In this document: positions 1 to 12,155 of the stretch, piece by piece
Layout: every line of letters starts with the position of its first letter
Numbering within the stretch: the first letter of the stretch is position 1
Assembly: GCF_023516575.1 (NCBI RefSeq)
Contig: NZ_JAMGBE010000001.1
Span: 434,001-498,000, forward strand
Source: Sphingomonas hankyongi
GTDB taxonomy: Bacteria > Pseudomonadota > Alphaproteobacteria > Sphingomonadales > Sphingomonadaceae
Length of the DNA: 64,000 bases
Direction: 5' to 3'
Notes under the pieces: model-generated
Databases searched by the model: none
The model's input: the letters and a program-made list of their open reading frames with translations, nothing else
Told to the model about the DNA's origin: nothing
Position numbers and translations under genes: made by a program

Positions 1-1310
1 AAGGGAAGCGCGAGGCCAAGGCCCAGCGCGGCGAACACCGCGACCCCGCCAGCGGGCGGGAGCAGCAGGGCGGTCCCAAGGGCCGCGCCGAGAAACGGGC
101 CGGCGCAGGGCGTTGCGACAAAAGCCGCTAATGCTCCGGTGCCGAAGCTTCCGCTCATCATCCTCGCGCCGCCGACAGCAGGCAGCTCGTACAAGCCAAG
201 CAAGTTCAGCGTGATCGCAGTCGTGAGCAGCAGCAGGATCAGGATCGTGCGTGGATCCTGTAGCTGGAAGGCCCAGCCCGCTTCGGCCCCTGCCGCGCGT
301 ATCGCCAGAAGCGCCACGCCCAGCGCGCCTGTGCCGACTATCGCGCCGGCAGTGTAGGCAAGCCCGTCGCGCTTCGCTTCAGGCGCTTCGCCGCCGGCGC
401 GGGAAAGGTGCAGCGCCTTCAATGCGAGGATCGGGAACACGCACGGCATGAGGTTCAGAAGGATTCCGCCCAGAATTGCGGCAAGAACCGCCCAAACGAC
501 CGCCGTTGCGTCCTTGCCGCCGATTCGCGTGCCGCCTTTGGGCACCTCCCCCGGGACGGCGTTGAATTCCAGTCCGCGGCCATCGCCAAGCGCGAGCACG
601 CCCGCAAAGCGCTGCGGCGCGTTACCATTGCGCCTCAATTCCGCGACTAGCAGGTCGCCCGCGCGGCGGAACGACTGCCTGGCCTGGTAATCGACGACCC
701 CGTCTGTTTCCGGAAACAAGTAAGCCTGCTCTGCGGCCACATTTGCGGGAAGCGGTATCGCGACGCGCAGCGTGTTGCCGGCGACTTGGAGCTTGCCGAG
801 AGTCGCAAGCGGCTGCGGAATAGCTCGACGCCACTGGTCGAATTGCGCTCGGTTCGGCGTACCGCTGCCGATCGGCAGGTCCAGAGCAAGTTCGCCCTGC
901 TCCGGCACGCAGATCTTGTCCGTACAGGCAAGCCAATGCGCCTGCGCGCGGATCGGCACCGTGCCGCTCGCGTTGCCCGGCACCTTCAAGCGGACGAGCA
1001 GGGCGTAGTCGCTCTCATAGACATAGTTCATGAGATCGGCGACGGTCAGGCGGCTCGGGACCGGATACTGGAGTTCACCGGCAGTAAATCCGGCCGGAAG
1101 CTGCCAACGGACATCCATTGGCAGGCCCGCGTCGCCCGGATTGAGCCAATAGCCATGCCAACCCGGGTTGGGGCGCATGTGGATCGCGAGCTCGACCTCG
1201 CCGCCGGCTGGTGCGGGCCCCTCGGCGACCAGCCGCGGTTCAATGCCGCGTGCGTGCACAGCCGCCGGCATCAGCAGGACTGCGAGAAGCAATATCAGCC
1301 GGCGGATCAT
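1..1310 (-). CDS. DsbD/ScsB-type thiol:disulfide interchange protein (partial, C-terminus off the left edge)
   Basis: Partial gene: it starts at ATG 1310 and runs off the left edge, so about 436 residues are visible. It begins with a hydrophobic signal peptide (residues 1-20, ending AVHA). A DsbD-alpha-like periplasmic domain follows with a cysteine pair in WLACTDKICVPE (C129, C134). A polytopic membrane domain then has two proline-flanked cysteines, MPCVFPIL (C290) and TPCAGPFLG (C402), the pair that carries electrons across the membrane in the DsbD/CcdA family. The C-terminal thioredoxin domain expected in full-length members would lie outside the window. Likely role: moving reducing power from cytoplasmic thioredoxin to periplasmic thiol proteins. 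The exact subtype (DsbD or ScsB) cannot be settled from the part seen. Confidence 0.88.
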   Translation of the reverse strand, partial: MIRRLILLLAVLLMPAAVHARGIEPRLVAEGPAPAGGEVELAIHMRPNPGWHGYWLNPGDAGLPMDVRWQLPAGFTAGELQYPVPSRLTVADLMNYVYESDYALLVRLKVPGNASGTVPIRAQAHWLACTDKICVPEQGELALDLPIGSGTPNRAQFDQWRRAIPQPLATLGKLQVAGNTLRVAIPLPANVAAEQAYLFPETDGVVDYQARQSFRRAGDLLVAELRRNGNAPQRFAGVLALGDGRGLEFNAVPGEVPKGGTRIGGKDATAVVWAVLAAILGGILLNLMPCVFPILALKALHLSRAGGEAPEAKRDGLAYTAGAIVGTGALGVALLAIRAAGAEAGWAFQLQDPRTILILLLLTTAITLNLLGLYELPAVGGARMMSGSFGTGALAAFVATPCAGPFLGAALGTALLLPPAGGVAVFAALGLGLALP

Positions 1311-1319
1311 TACACTGCC

Positions 1320-1395
1320 GTCATTGCGAGGAGCATGGCGACGAAGCAATCCACCTTTTGCTGCTGACTGGATTGCTTCGCTTCGCTCGCATGAC
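1320..1395. repeat. Imperfect inverted repeat between metH and the dsbD-like gene
   Basis: The left arm (1320-1353, begins GTCATTGCGAGGAGC and ends GAAGCAATCCA) and the right arm (1369-1395, TGGATTGCTTCG to CATGAC) are inverted copies separated by about 15 bases. The left arm has about seven extra bases in its middle. The layout resembles the interspersed palindromic elements found between genes in many alphaproteobacteria. It lies just past the metH stop codon and before the next gene on the same strand, so it could also fold in RNA and end or protect the met transcript. No T-run follows. Confidence 0.6.
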
Positions 1396-1403
1396 GCCGA
1401 ACG

Positions 1404-4022
<2,619 letters not shown>

Positions 4023-4025
4023 GCC

Positions 4026-5072
4026 TCAGGCCGCGATCAGCATAGGCTCGAGGCCGGCCAGCAAGGTGCCGTCTCGTGCCGCCGGGACGACGCGCGGCGT
4101 GCAATCACGCGCCGCCCCGGCGATTGCGGCGATGTGCTGCGGCGTAGTGCCGCAACAGCCGCCGACGACGTTGACCAGGCCGCCTTCGACCCAGTCGCGA
4201 ACTTGCGCGGCAGTTTCGGCCGCCGCTTCGTCATATTCTCCCAATTCGTTGGGCAGCCCGGCATTGGGGTAAGCCATGACCAGGGTGTCGGCGATCGACG
4301 CCAGCGCCGCGAGGTGCGGTCGAAGCTGGGATGCTCCGAACGAGCAGTTGAGCCCGATGGTGACCGGTTTTGCGTGCCGAACGCTCGCCCAGAAGGCTTC
4401 GACCGTGTGTCCGGACAAATTGCGCCCCGACAGGTCGGTGAGCGTCATCGAGATCATCAACGGCAGCTCGCGGCCGAGCGCCTGCTCCGCCTCCAGCGTC
4501 GCCATGATCGCTGCCTTCGCGTTCAACGTGTCGAAGATCGTCTCGATGAGGATGAAGTCGACACCGCCTCTCGCCAGCGCGTCGATTTGTTCGCGATAGA
4601 CGGCCTTGACCTGGTCGAAGTCGACTTCGCGATAAGCCGGATCGTTGACGTTCGGCGAAAGCGACAGCGTCTTGTTCGTCGGCCCGAGCGCCCCGGCGAT
4701 CCAGCGCGCCTTGCCGTCGCGAGCGGAATAACGATCGGCGACTTCCCTGACGATGCTCGCCGACGCTTCATTGATCCGCGACACGAGCGTTTCCGCTGCG
4801 TAGTCGGCCTGGCTGATCGCATTGGCGTTGAACGTGTTCGTGGCCAGAATCTCCGCCCCCGCCTCGGCGAAGCTTTCACAGATCGACCGCACCACCTCAG
4901 GCTGCGTGATATTGAGAAGGTCGTTGTTTCCGCGCTGATCCTTTATGAGGTCGAGACCGGCGCAAAAATCCGCGCTCTGCAGCCTGTGCGCCTGGATCAG
5001 CGTGCCGTAGGCCCCGTCCTTTATCAGGACCCGCTTCGCCGCGGCGGCGCGCAAGTTCGCGCTGTTGCTCAC
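4026..5072 (-). CDS. Homocysteine S-methyltransferase module of split MetH
   Basis: 348 residues matching the N-terminal homocysteine-binding barrel of MetH. The zinc-binding cysteines are visible: C243 in GLNCSFGA and the pair C306-C307 in VVGGCCGTT. It should bind homocysteine on zinc and receive the methyl group from the cobalamin module encoded just downstream. The start is GTG at 5072, which overlaps the metF stop as GTGA and implies translational coupling. The break falls exactly at a domain boundary, so this looks like a stable two-gene MetH and not a frameshift; both halves have intact starts and full domains. Confidence 0.95.
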   Translation of the reverse strand: MSNSANLRAAAAKRVLIKDGAYGTLIQAHRLQSADFCAGLDLIKDQRGNNDLLNITQPEVVRSICESFAEAGAEILATNTFNANAISQADYAAETLVSRINEASASIVREVADRYSARDGKARWIAGALGPTNKTLSLSPNVNDPAYREVDFDQVKAVYREQIDALARGGVDFILIETIFDTLNAKAAIMATLEAEQALGRELPLMISMTLTDLSGRNLSGHTVEAFWASVRHAKPVTIGLNCSFGASQLRPHLAALASIADTLVMAYPNAGLPNELGEYDEAAAETAAQVRDWVEGGLVNVVGGCCGTTPQHIAAIAGAARDCTPRVVPAARDGTLLAGLEPMLIAA

Positions 5073-5974
5073 CGCGCCCGCACACCGAGGAGGTGACAGA
5101 TCGCGTAGCTTAGCTCCGCCCTGTTGAGCGTGTAGAAATGGAAGTGGCGAACGCCGCCAGCGTAGAGCTGACCGCAGAGCTCCGCCGCTACCGTGGCCGC
5201 GATCAGCTGCCGCGCCGCCGGCAAGTCGTCGAGACCTTCAAAAAGGCCGTTCAGCCAGTCCGGGATCGCCGCGCCGCACATTTCCGCGAACCGGCGCGTC
5301 TGCGCGACGTTCGAGACCGGAAGGATGCCGGGGACGATCTCGATCTCGATTCCGGCCGCGGCAGCTTCATCCTGGAAACGGAAGTAACAGTCTGCAGAGA
5401 AGAAGAATTGGGTGATGGCCCGGTCCGCGCCTGCATCCACCTTGCGCTTGAGGTTCTCCAGATCGAACGCCCGCGACGACGAGTCGGGATGCACCTCCGG
5501 ATAGGCAGCGACCGATACGTCGAATGGAGCGACGCGCTTAAGCCCGGCGACCAGGTCAGCAGCGTCGCGATAACCCTGCGGATGCTGCCGGTATTTCGTG
5601 CCGGGCTCGGGCGAATCGCCCCGCAAAGCCACGATATGGCGAACGCCGAGATCCCAATATTCCCGCGCGATTGCGTCGATTTCGTCGCGCGGGGCGCCGA
5701 CGCAGGTGAGGTGCGCGGCGGGCGTAAGCGACGTCTCCTTCAGGATGCGCTCCACCGTCGCGTGAGTGCGCTCTCTTGTCGAACCGCCGGCGCCGTAGGT
5801 TACCGACACGAAACGAGGCTCGAGCGGGGCAAGCGTCTGGATCGACGACCACAACGTCTCGGCCATCGCATCGGACTTCGGCGGGAAGAATTCGAAGCTC
5901 ACGGCAATGTCCCCGCGAGCCTGTGCAAACAATGGCTCGTGATGACGCAGCTGTTCCCACGGATGCCGGTTCAT
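5069..5974 (-). CDS. metF: 5,10-methylenetetrahydrofolate reductase
   Basis: 301 residues from ATG 5974. MetF reduces methylene-tetrahydrofolate to methyl-tetrahydrofolate using FAD and NADH and supplies the methyl donor for MetH. Family hallmarks near the N-terminus are SFEFFPPKSD and FVSVTYGAGGSTR, followed by HLTCVG, IVALRGDSP and QFFFSADCYFRF, all on one TIM-barrel domain. I prefer the start at 5974 over an upstream in-frame codon because it overlaps the stop of the regulator gene as ATGA and the MNRHPWEQLRHH N-terminus looks normal. Coupled to the regulator gene in front and to metH behind. Confidence 0.96.
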   Translation of the reverse strand: MNRHPWEQLRHHEPLFAQARGDIAVSFEFFPPKSDAMAETLWSSIQTLAPLEPRFVSVTYGAGGSTRERTHATVERILKETSLTPAAHLTCVGAPRDEIDAIAREYWDLGVRHIVALRGDSPEPGTKYRQHPQGYRDAADLVAGLKRVAPFDVSVAAYPEVHPDSSSRAFDLENLKRKVDAGADRAITQFFFSADCYFRFQDEAAAAGIEIEIVPGILPVSNVAQTRRFAEMCGAAIPDWLNGLFEGLDDLPAARQLIAATVAAELCGQLYAGGVRHFHFYTLNRAELSYAICHLLGVRAR

Positions 5975-6936
5975 GCGGCCCTCCGTTCGCGTTGCTGCTG
6001 CTCGGACTTGGCGCCGCGCCAAAGCGCGACGGTCAACTCGCCCCCTGGCAGATGCTCGACGTGATTCAAGGCGAGACCCGCAGCAGCGAACCAGGCCCTA
6101 ATCGATTCATCATCGAAGCCGAGACGGATATGCGCGTCCGTCTCCCGAAGCTCTTCGCGGTCGTGCGCCGCAAAGTCGACGATCAGCAAGGTTCCGCCGG
6201 GGCTGAGCACGCGCGCGGCCTCGGAGATCGCAGCCGCGGGCGAATGCGCATAGTGGAGGACCTGGTGGATGATCACGCAATCGGCGCTCTCGTCCTGCAG
6301 GGGCAAGGCGTACATGTCTCCCTGCCGAAGGTTGGAGCTTACGCCGGCCTCCTCTAGCTTCACGCGAGCAAGCCGAAGCATCTCCGACGATTTATCGATG
6401 CCGATGGCATAAGCGGCGCGTGGCGCGAATAGCTCGATCATCCGGCCGGTGCCGGTTCCGATATCTACGAGTCGGCCCAGCGGACGCTTGCCCAGGGTGC
6501 GATCGATCGCTTTCTCGACATCAGCCTCTGCGACATGAAGCGAGCGGATCTGGTCCCATATTCCCGCGTGGGCGCTGAAATATCGCGCGGCGGCCTCGGC
6601 GCGCTCGGCGCGAACGACCTCCAGACGAGCCGCGTCTGCCGCAAACAAGCCCTCAGTTCCCGCATCCGCCCACAGTTCGATCAGCGCGAACATCGGACTG
6701 ACCTGTTCTTCATGGGACAGTGTCAGGAAAACCCAGCTGCCTTCCTTCCGGCGCTCGAGAACGCCGGCGTCGGCGAGGATCTTGAGATGGCGAGAGACGC
6801 GCGGTTGGCTCTGGCCAAGAACCTGCGCAAGTTCGCCGACCGAGAGCTCCATCTGCCGCAACAGACCCAGGATCCGCAGCCGTGTAGGGTCTGCGAGCGC
6901 CTGGAAGCGGTCAGCAAGCGGGAAGGTCGCAGTCAC
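5971..6936 (-). CDS. ArsR-type regulator fused to a SAM/SAH-binding methyltransferase-like domain (SahR-like)
   Basis: 321 residues. The first 90 or so form a winged helix of the ArsR family (ADPTRLRILGLL, then recognition helix SQPRVSRHLKIL). Residues about 150-300 form a class I methyltransferase fold with motif I VDIGTGTG at 157-164. ArsR proteins with this extension that sit with methionine-cycle genes are known as SahR, which senses S-adenosylhomocysteine and represses met genes; that assignment here is inference from fusion and context. The start is GTG 6936. A perfect 20-base palindrome lies 10-29 bases upstream, so self-repression of the whole regulator-metF-metH operon is likely. Confidence 0.85.
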   Translation of the reverse strand: MTATFPLADRFQALADPTRLRILGLLRQMELSVGELAQVLGQSQPRVSRHLKILADAGVLERRKEGSWVFLTLSHEEQVSPMFALIELWADAGTEGLFAADAARLEVVRAERAEAAARYFSAHAGIWDQIRSLHVAEADVEKAIDRTLGKRPLGRLVDIGTGTGRMIELFAPRAAYAIGIDKSSEMLRLARVKLEEAGVSSNLRQGDMYALPLQDESADCVIIHQVLHYAHSPAAAISEAARVLSPGGTLLIVDFAAHDREELRETDAHIRLGFDDESIRAWFAAAGLALNHVEHLPGGELTVALWRGAKSEQQQRERRAA

Positions 6937-6945
6937 CGGATAACG

Positions 6946-6965
6946 ATATAAAGATATCTTTATAT
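6946..6965 (-). promoter_or_regulatory. Perfect 20-bp palindromic operator, probable site of the ArsR/SahR-like regulator
   Basis: The half-site ATATAAAGAT is followed at once by its exact reverse complement. It lies just upstream of the GTG start of the ArsR-methyltransferase gene, where a repressor would block the promoter or the start of transcription. ArsR-family sites are typically AT-rich palindromes of this kind, and the AT-richness stands out in this high-GC window. No second copy was noticed in the window. Confidence 0.75.
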
Positions 6966-7103
6966 GGTCAATTCGAATACAAACATTGATGTCTTGTGCA
7001 CTGCTAGGGATTGTAGCTATGCCAGGACATTCGGCTCTGGCGAATCGCGAGAGTCGGGGGAGATGCCTGTCCCCATGGCATCAATGAAGGGAGTGAAACG
7101 AAC

Positions 7104-7367
7104 ATGAAGAAGGTTGCACTGACCGCTGTTGCTCTTCTCGGCCTCGGCCTCGCCGCGTGCCAGAACAATGCTGGCGATAACAACGCCGCCAATGAGACTG
7201 CGGTTGAGAACAACGCGGAAGCCGACGTCAACGCGGCCACCGACGACGCCGCGACGAGCGCCGACAACGCGCTGAACGCTGCGAGCAACGCCGTCGAGGA
7301 TGCGGGCAACGCCGTCGACAACGCCGGTGAGGCACTCGAGAACGCAGCCGACAACGCTGCGCACTAA
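7104..7367 (+). CDS. Small Ala/Asn-rich lipoprotein with heptad-like repeats
   Basis: 87 residues. A lipoprotein signal peptide (MKK, hydrophobic stretch, LAAC lipobox) predicts lipidation at C19. The mature part is almost only A, N, D, E and V. Toward its end it falls into seven-residue units (NAVEDAG, NAVDNAG, EALENAA), suggesting a long acidic amphipathic helix. A good ribosome site (AAGGGAG) precedes the ATG and a strong terminator follows, so it is probably a single-gene unit. It has the size and style of entericidin-like or Lpp-like envelope lipoproteins, but I do not recognise a named family. Confidence 0.85.
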   Translation: MKKVALTAVALLGLGLAACQNNAGDNNAANETAVENNAEADVNAATDDAATSADNALNAASNAVEDAGNAVDNAGEALENAADNAAH

Positions 7368-7398
7368 GTTGCGTTAGTTCCGAGCCTTTTTCGGAGAT

Positions 7399-7430
7399 GG
7401 GCCGTCCGGATGCCGGGCGGCCCTTTTTTT
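7399..7430 (+). terminator. Rho-independent terminator of the small lipoprotein gene
   Basis: A nine-base GC stem (GGGCCGTCC pairing with GGGCGGCCC, one wobble pair) closes a seven-base loop and is followed by seven Ts. It lies 31 bases after the lipoprotein stop codon on the same strand. Confidence 0.9.
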
Positions 7431-7493
7431 ATGCGCGGAGCATCGCCGCGCTTCAGGATGCGATGCGCTTGCGCCCAAATCCGCCAGCTGGCC

Positions 7494-8264
7494 TCAGCGC
7501 GGCCAATGAGCATCGACAGCCATCCGGTCGAATTGCGCCGGCTGAGACCCCAGGGCGAGCGAATCCGCATGACCCTCGGCGCGATCGGCGGCGCGTTCCA
7601 GTTCCTCGAAGCGGCTGAGGGCGTCCTTCACGTGCTCGCCGTACAGGAGTTGTCGCGCACGAGCGCTGCTCTCGGCAGCGTGAAGGCGCGTCTCCGCCAT
7701 ATGATTGCGGCGGTAAATGCCGCTGAGATTGATCTCCAGGCTCTGGATGTCGCTCGCGTGCGTCGTAAGCAGGCGCCGCATCTGGGAGACATCCTTTTCG
7801 AGGTCGGCGACGCGTTGCTGCGTCCGCATGCGCTCCTCGATCGCAGCGCGCGCAAGATCATTGCGCTCGTGGGAAAGTGCGACCGCCGCTTTCTCCGTCC
7901 AATCATCGGCCGCACGCTTCAGCTGCTCGATGGCATGCTCCCAGTCGGCGATATCGCGACCGAGACGCTCCGCCATCCGCCTTTCTTCGTCGAGCGCCTG
8001 CTGCATGTCTTGGGTGACGTTGTGGATGGCGGGAACCGGCGTTCGTGCCGCGCGAGCCGAGAGCTGGCGATATTCCTCGTCCGACCAAGACTGGCCCATC
8101 GAACCGCGCAGTGTCGGGAACAGATCGCCAGTGCTGCCCCACGGCGTGCACAGCCAAGTCCAGAATTGCGCCATGCGGCCGACGAGACCCTTGATGCCAA
8201 GCACCAGGATCCAGGCCCACAGGAGCATGAACAGCAACGGCCACACTACGAGATCCACACCCAC
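7494..8264 (-). CDS. Membrane-anchored coiled-coil protein of unknown function
   Basis: 256 residues. One hydrophobic helix at about residues 5-28 (VVWPLLFMLLWAWILVLGIK) anchors it. From residue 85 to 240 it is charged and helical with heptad-like spacing, a long coiled coil somewhat like PspA/IM30 in composition, though no diagnostic PspA motif was seen. The start is GTG 8264, backed by AAGGGG six bases upstream; no ATG near the front fits better. It sits alone between the small lipoprotein terminator and a divergent small lipoprotein gene. Function unknown; envelope or cytoskeletal scaffolding is only a guess. Confidence 0.75.
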   Translation of the reverse strand: MGVDLVVWPLLFMLLWAWILVLGIKGLVGRMAQFWTWLCTPWGSTGDLFPTLRGSMGQSWSDEEYRQLSARAARTPVPAIHNVTQDMQQALDEERRMAERLGRDIADWEHAIEQLKRAADDWTEKAAVALSHERNDLARAAIEERMRTQQRVADLEKDVSQMRRLLTTHASDIQSLEINLSGIYRRNHMAETRLHAAESSARARQLLYGEHVKDALSRFEELERAADRAEGHADSLALGSQPAQFDRMAVDAHWPR

Positions 8265-8350
8265 GCAACCCCTTCACCCGCAAAGGTAACCCGCAGATAA
8301 GGAAGTTTCGTTGACGAACCGTTGAAACGCGAAAGACGTTAAGCACCGAG

Positions 8351-8539
8351 ATGCCGATCCTCAGACCTCTGTTCCTTTGCGCAGCCCTTCTGATCGCATC
8401 GTGCCGCGACAAGGAACCTCCGGCACCGACATCCGCGGAGTCCGCGCAGCTCAACGAGGCCGAGGAAATGCTCAACGGGCTCGCCCAAAATGAAGAAGGG
8501 CCGGAGCAAAGCCCCGGCCCTTCCAATTCGTCGGAGTGA
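8351..8539 (+). CDS. Very small putative lipoprotein
   Basis: 62 residues. The N-terminus MPILRPLFLCAALLIASC has a short positive start, a hydrophobic core and an IASC lipobox, predicting lipidation at C18. The rest is acidic and proline-rich with no recognised domain. No strong ribosome site is visible. Its last 15 codons overlap the hairpin that probably terminates groEL on the other strand, so the 3' end may be shaped by the terminator and not by protein function. Real gene likely but not certain. Confidence 0.5.
   Translation: MPILRPLFLCAALLIASCRDKEPPAPTSAESAQLNEAEEMLNGLAQNEEGPEQSPGPSNSSE
8496..8522 (-). terminator. Probable groEL terminator hairpin
   Basis: A twelve-base stem (AAGGGCCGGAGC against GCCCCGGCCCTT, one mismatch) with a three-base loop lies 27 bases past the groEL stop. 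The T-run on the minus strand is weak (CTTCATTTT), so it may be an imperfect terminator or a 3' end stabiliser. It lies inside the coding part of the small convergent lipoprotein gene. Confidence 0.6.
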
Positions 8540-8548
8540 GCTCCGGAC

Positions 8549-10210
<1,662 letters not shown>

Positions 10211-10242
10211 TCAGATTTGCGTTGCTGTTTGGAAGCGAAGGC

Positions 10243-10530
10243 TCAGCCCACGATTCCGAGGATGTCGCTTTCCTTCATGATGATCAGGTCTTCACCGTCG
10301 ATCTTCACCTCGGTGCCCGACCATTTGCCGAACAGGATCTTGTCGCCAGCCTTGACGTCGAGCGGCGTAACCTTGCCCTCTTCGCTTTTGGCGCCGCCAC
10401 CGACGGCGACGACTTCGCCTTCCTGCGGCTTTTCCTTGGCGGTGTCGGGAATGATGATCCCGCCTGCAGTCTTTTCATCAGCCTCGACTCGACGGACGAG
10501 GACGCGGTCATGAAGCGGCCTGAAACCCAT
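10243..10530 (-). CDS. groES: 10-kDa co-chaperonin GroES
   Basis: 95 residues, the usual length. It caps the GroEL ring. It shows the typical start ([13 protein letters not shown]), the mobile-loop region with [16 protein letters not shown], and the conserved tail [14 protein letters not shown]. The start at ATG 10530 is canonical. First gene of the heat-shock operon; a CIRCE inverted repeat lies 38 bases upstream. Confidence 0.99.
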   Translation of the reverse strand: MGFRPLHDRVLVRRVEADEKTAGGIIIPDTAKEKPQEGEVVAVGGGAKSEEGKVTPLDVKAGDKILFGKWSGTEVKIDGEDLIIMKESDILGIVG

Positions 10531-10568
10531 GGGTCTTAACCCCCTCTTTCTCTCTAGTTAAACTTCCG

Positions 10569-10595
10569 TTGGCACTCTCCCCACGAGAGTGCCAG
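10569..10595 (-). promoter_or_regulatory. CIRCE element (HrcA operator) for groES-groEL
   Basis: TTGGCACTC, nine bases, GAGTGCCAG. This matches the CIRCE consensus TTAGCACTC-N9-GAGTGCTAA at seven of nine positions in each arm, and the arms pair with each other except at the outermost base. Its place upstream of groES is the standard one. HrcA repression released on heat shock is the known role of this element; hrcA itself is not in the window. Confidence 0.93.
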
Positions 10596-10656
10596 CGATG
10601 GCGCGCATGTGGTTGTCGGCTGTTCATCTGTCAACGGGTGACGAGACGGACTTTTT

Positions 10657-12081
10657 TCAGCCGTGCCGAAGATGGGTCAGCCCGAGACTTTCACGCATGA
10701 TCCAACGCCAGATCATCAAGACGGCGACCGCTGCCAACCCGCTGGCGAGGCCGATCCAGATGCCGACGCCGCGCCAATCGAGGCTGAAGGCCAGCCAAAG
10801 GGCGATGCCGAGGCCCACCACCCAATAGCCGACAAGCGCGAAGACCAGCGGCCACTTGGTGTCGCGAAGCCCGCGAAGCATGCCGGCGCCTATCACTTGT
10901 GCGCCGTCCACGAGCTGGAATGCCGCTGCGACGCGCAGGAAGCCGACCGCAAGACCGATCACCACCGCGTTTTCGGGCACGTCCGCAAGGAACAGCGTGA
11001 CCAGCGCGCGCGGCACAATCCACATGATGAGGGCCATGGCTCCCATGAATCCGACGCCTACGATCCACGCCGTCCAGCCGGCGCGCGCGATGCCGGCCCG
11101 GTCTCCGCGGCCGAGCGCCAGGCCCACCCGAACCGTAGCGGCTTGCCCAAGGCCGAGAGGGACCATGAACGTCAGCGCAGCGAGCTGAAGCGCAACGGCA
11201 TGGGCCGCGACCGCCGGTGTCCCGATCCAGCCCATAAAATAGGCGGCAAGCGCAAATACGCCCATCTCGAGCGCCATCGTGGCGCCGATCGGCCAACCGA
11301 GCCGCACCAATGCCAGCGTGCGCTCCCAGTCGAGCCGCCAGAAACGGCCGAATAGATGGAAACGACGAAAATGCCGATCGCTCGATACGAATAGGATGAG
11401 GGCGCCGCACATCGTCGCCCACGTCAGGGTGCTGCCAAGCCCCCCGCCGACGAGTCCGAGGGCGGGCAGACCGAAATGGCCAAAGATCAACGCCCAGCTA
11501 AGCGCCGCATTCACACCTATGCCGGCGACGCTGAGCCACAAGACAACGGCTGGCCGCTCGAGTGCTGAAACGAAGTTTCTCAGCAGCTGGAAGAGCAACC
11601 ACGGCGCCGTGCACCACATGTAAGCGCGCAGAAACGTCTGCCCCTGGCTAGCCAGCTCCTCCGTCTGGCCGAGCGCCCGCATGATGTCGCCGACATGCCA
11701 GAGCAGCAACCAATAGGGCGGCAGGGTGAAAGCAAGCAGCCAAAGGCCGGCGCGGAACGTCCGCCTCACGTCCCGGACAGCATTGGACCGTTGACCCAGC
11801 GCCGTCGCCATCATGGGTGAGGAGGCTATCAAGAGGCCAAGCAACAGCAGGTTGAACGTGTAAGTCAGATTCAGCGCCAGCGTAGCGGCGGCCAGCTGGG
11901 TCGCGCCGAGCCATCCCATCAATAAGACGTCGGTCGCAGTGATGATTTGGGTCGTCAGGTTCGCGAGCATGAGAGGCCAGGCCAGCGAAAACATGGCGCG
12001 AAGCTCGTCGCGCCACTCGCTTCGCCCGGCGACCGGTAAAATCTCGGCATCGCTCTCCACAGCTGCCGCGCGTAGCTGCAA
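10657..12081 (-). CDS. MATE-family multidrug/metabolite exporter
   Basis: 474 residues with about twelve membrane helices in two related halves, as in NorM-type MATE antiporters. It shows the family-style first helix pair (FSLAWPLMLANLTTQIITA, then DVLLMGWLG) and the repeated feature in the second half (LVRLGWPIGATMALEMGVFA). It probably exports cationic drugs or metabolites using sodium or protons; the substrate cannot be read from sequence. The start is unsure: the longest reading begins with TTG 12081 preceded by GGAG at very short spacing, and a GTG at 12060 is an alternative. Divergent from sppA. Confidence 0.9.
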   Translation of the reverse strand: MQLRAAAVESDAEILPVAGRSEWRDELRAMFSLAWPLMLANLTTQIITATDVLLMGWLGATQLAAATLALNLTYTFNLLLLGLLIASSPMMATALGQRSNAVRDVRRTFRAGLWLLAFTLPPYWLLLWHVGDIMRALGQTEELASQGQTFLRAYMWCTAPWLLFQLLRNFVSALERPAVVLWLSVAGIGVNAALSWALIFGHFGLPALGLVGGGLGSTLTWATMCGALILFVSSDRHFRRFHLFGRFWRLDWERTLALVRLGWPIGATMALEMGVFALAAYFMGWIGTPAVAAHAVALQLAALTFMVPLGLGQAATVRVGLALGRGDRAGIARAGWTAWIVGVGFMGAMALIMWIVPRALVTLFLADVPENAVVIGLAVGFLRVAAAFQLVDGAQVIGAGMLRGLRDTKWPLVFALVGYWVVGLGIALWLAFSLDWRGVGIWIGLASGLAAVAVLMIWRWIMRESLGLTHLRHG

Positions 12082-12155
12082 GGACTCCGGTCGAAAAGGT
12101 TTGGCCGGGCCGCCTCGCGTCCGCTACCGGGGCACGAGCAAGTTGAGGAGCGAAG

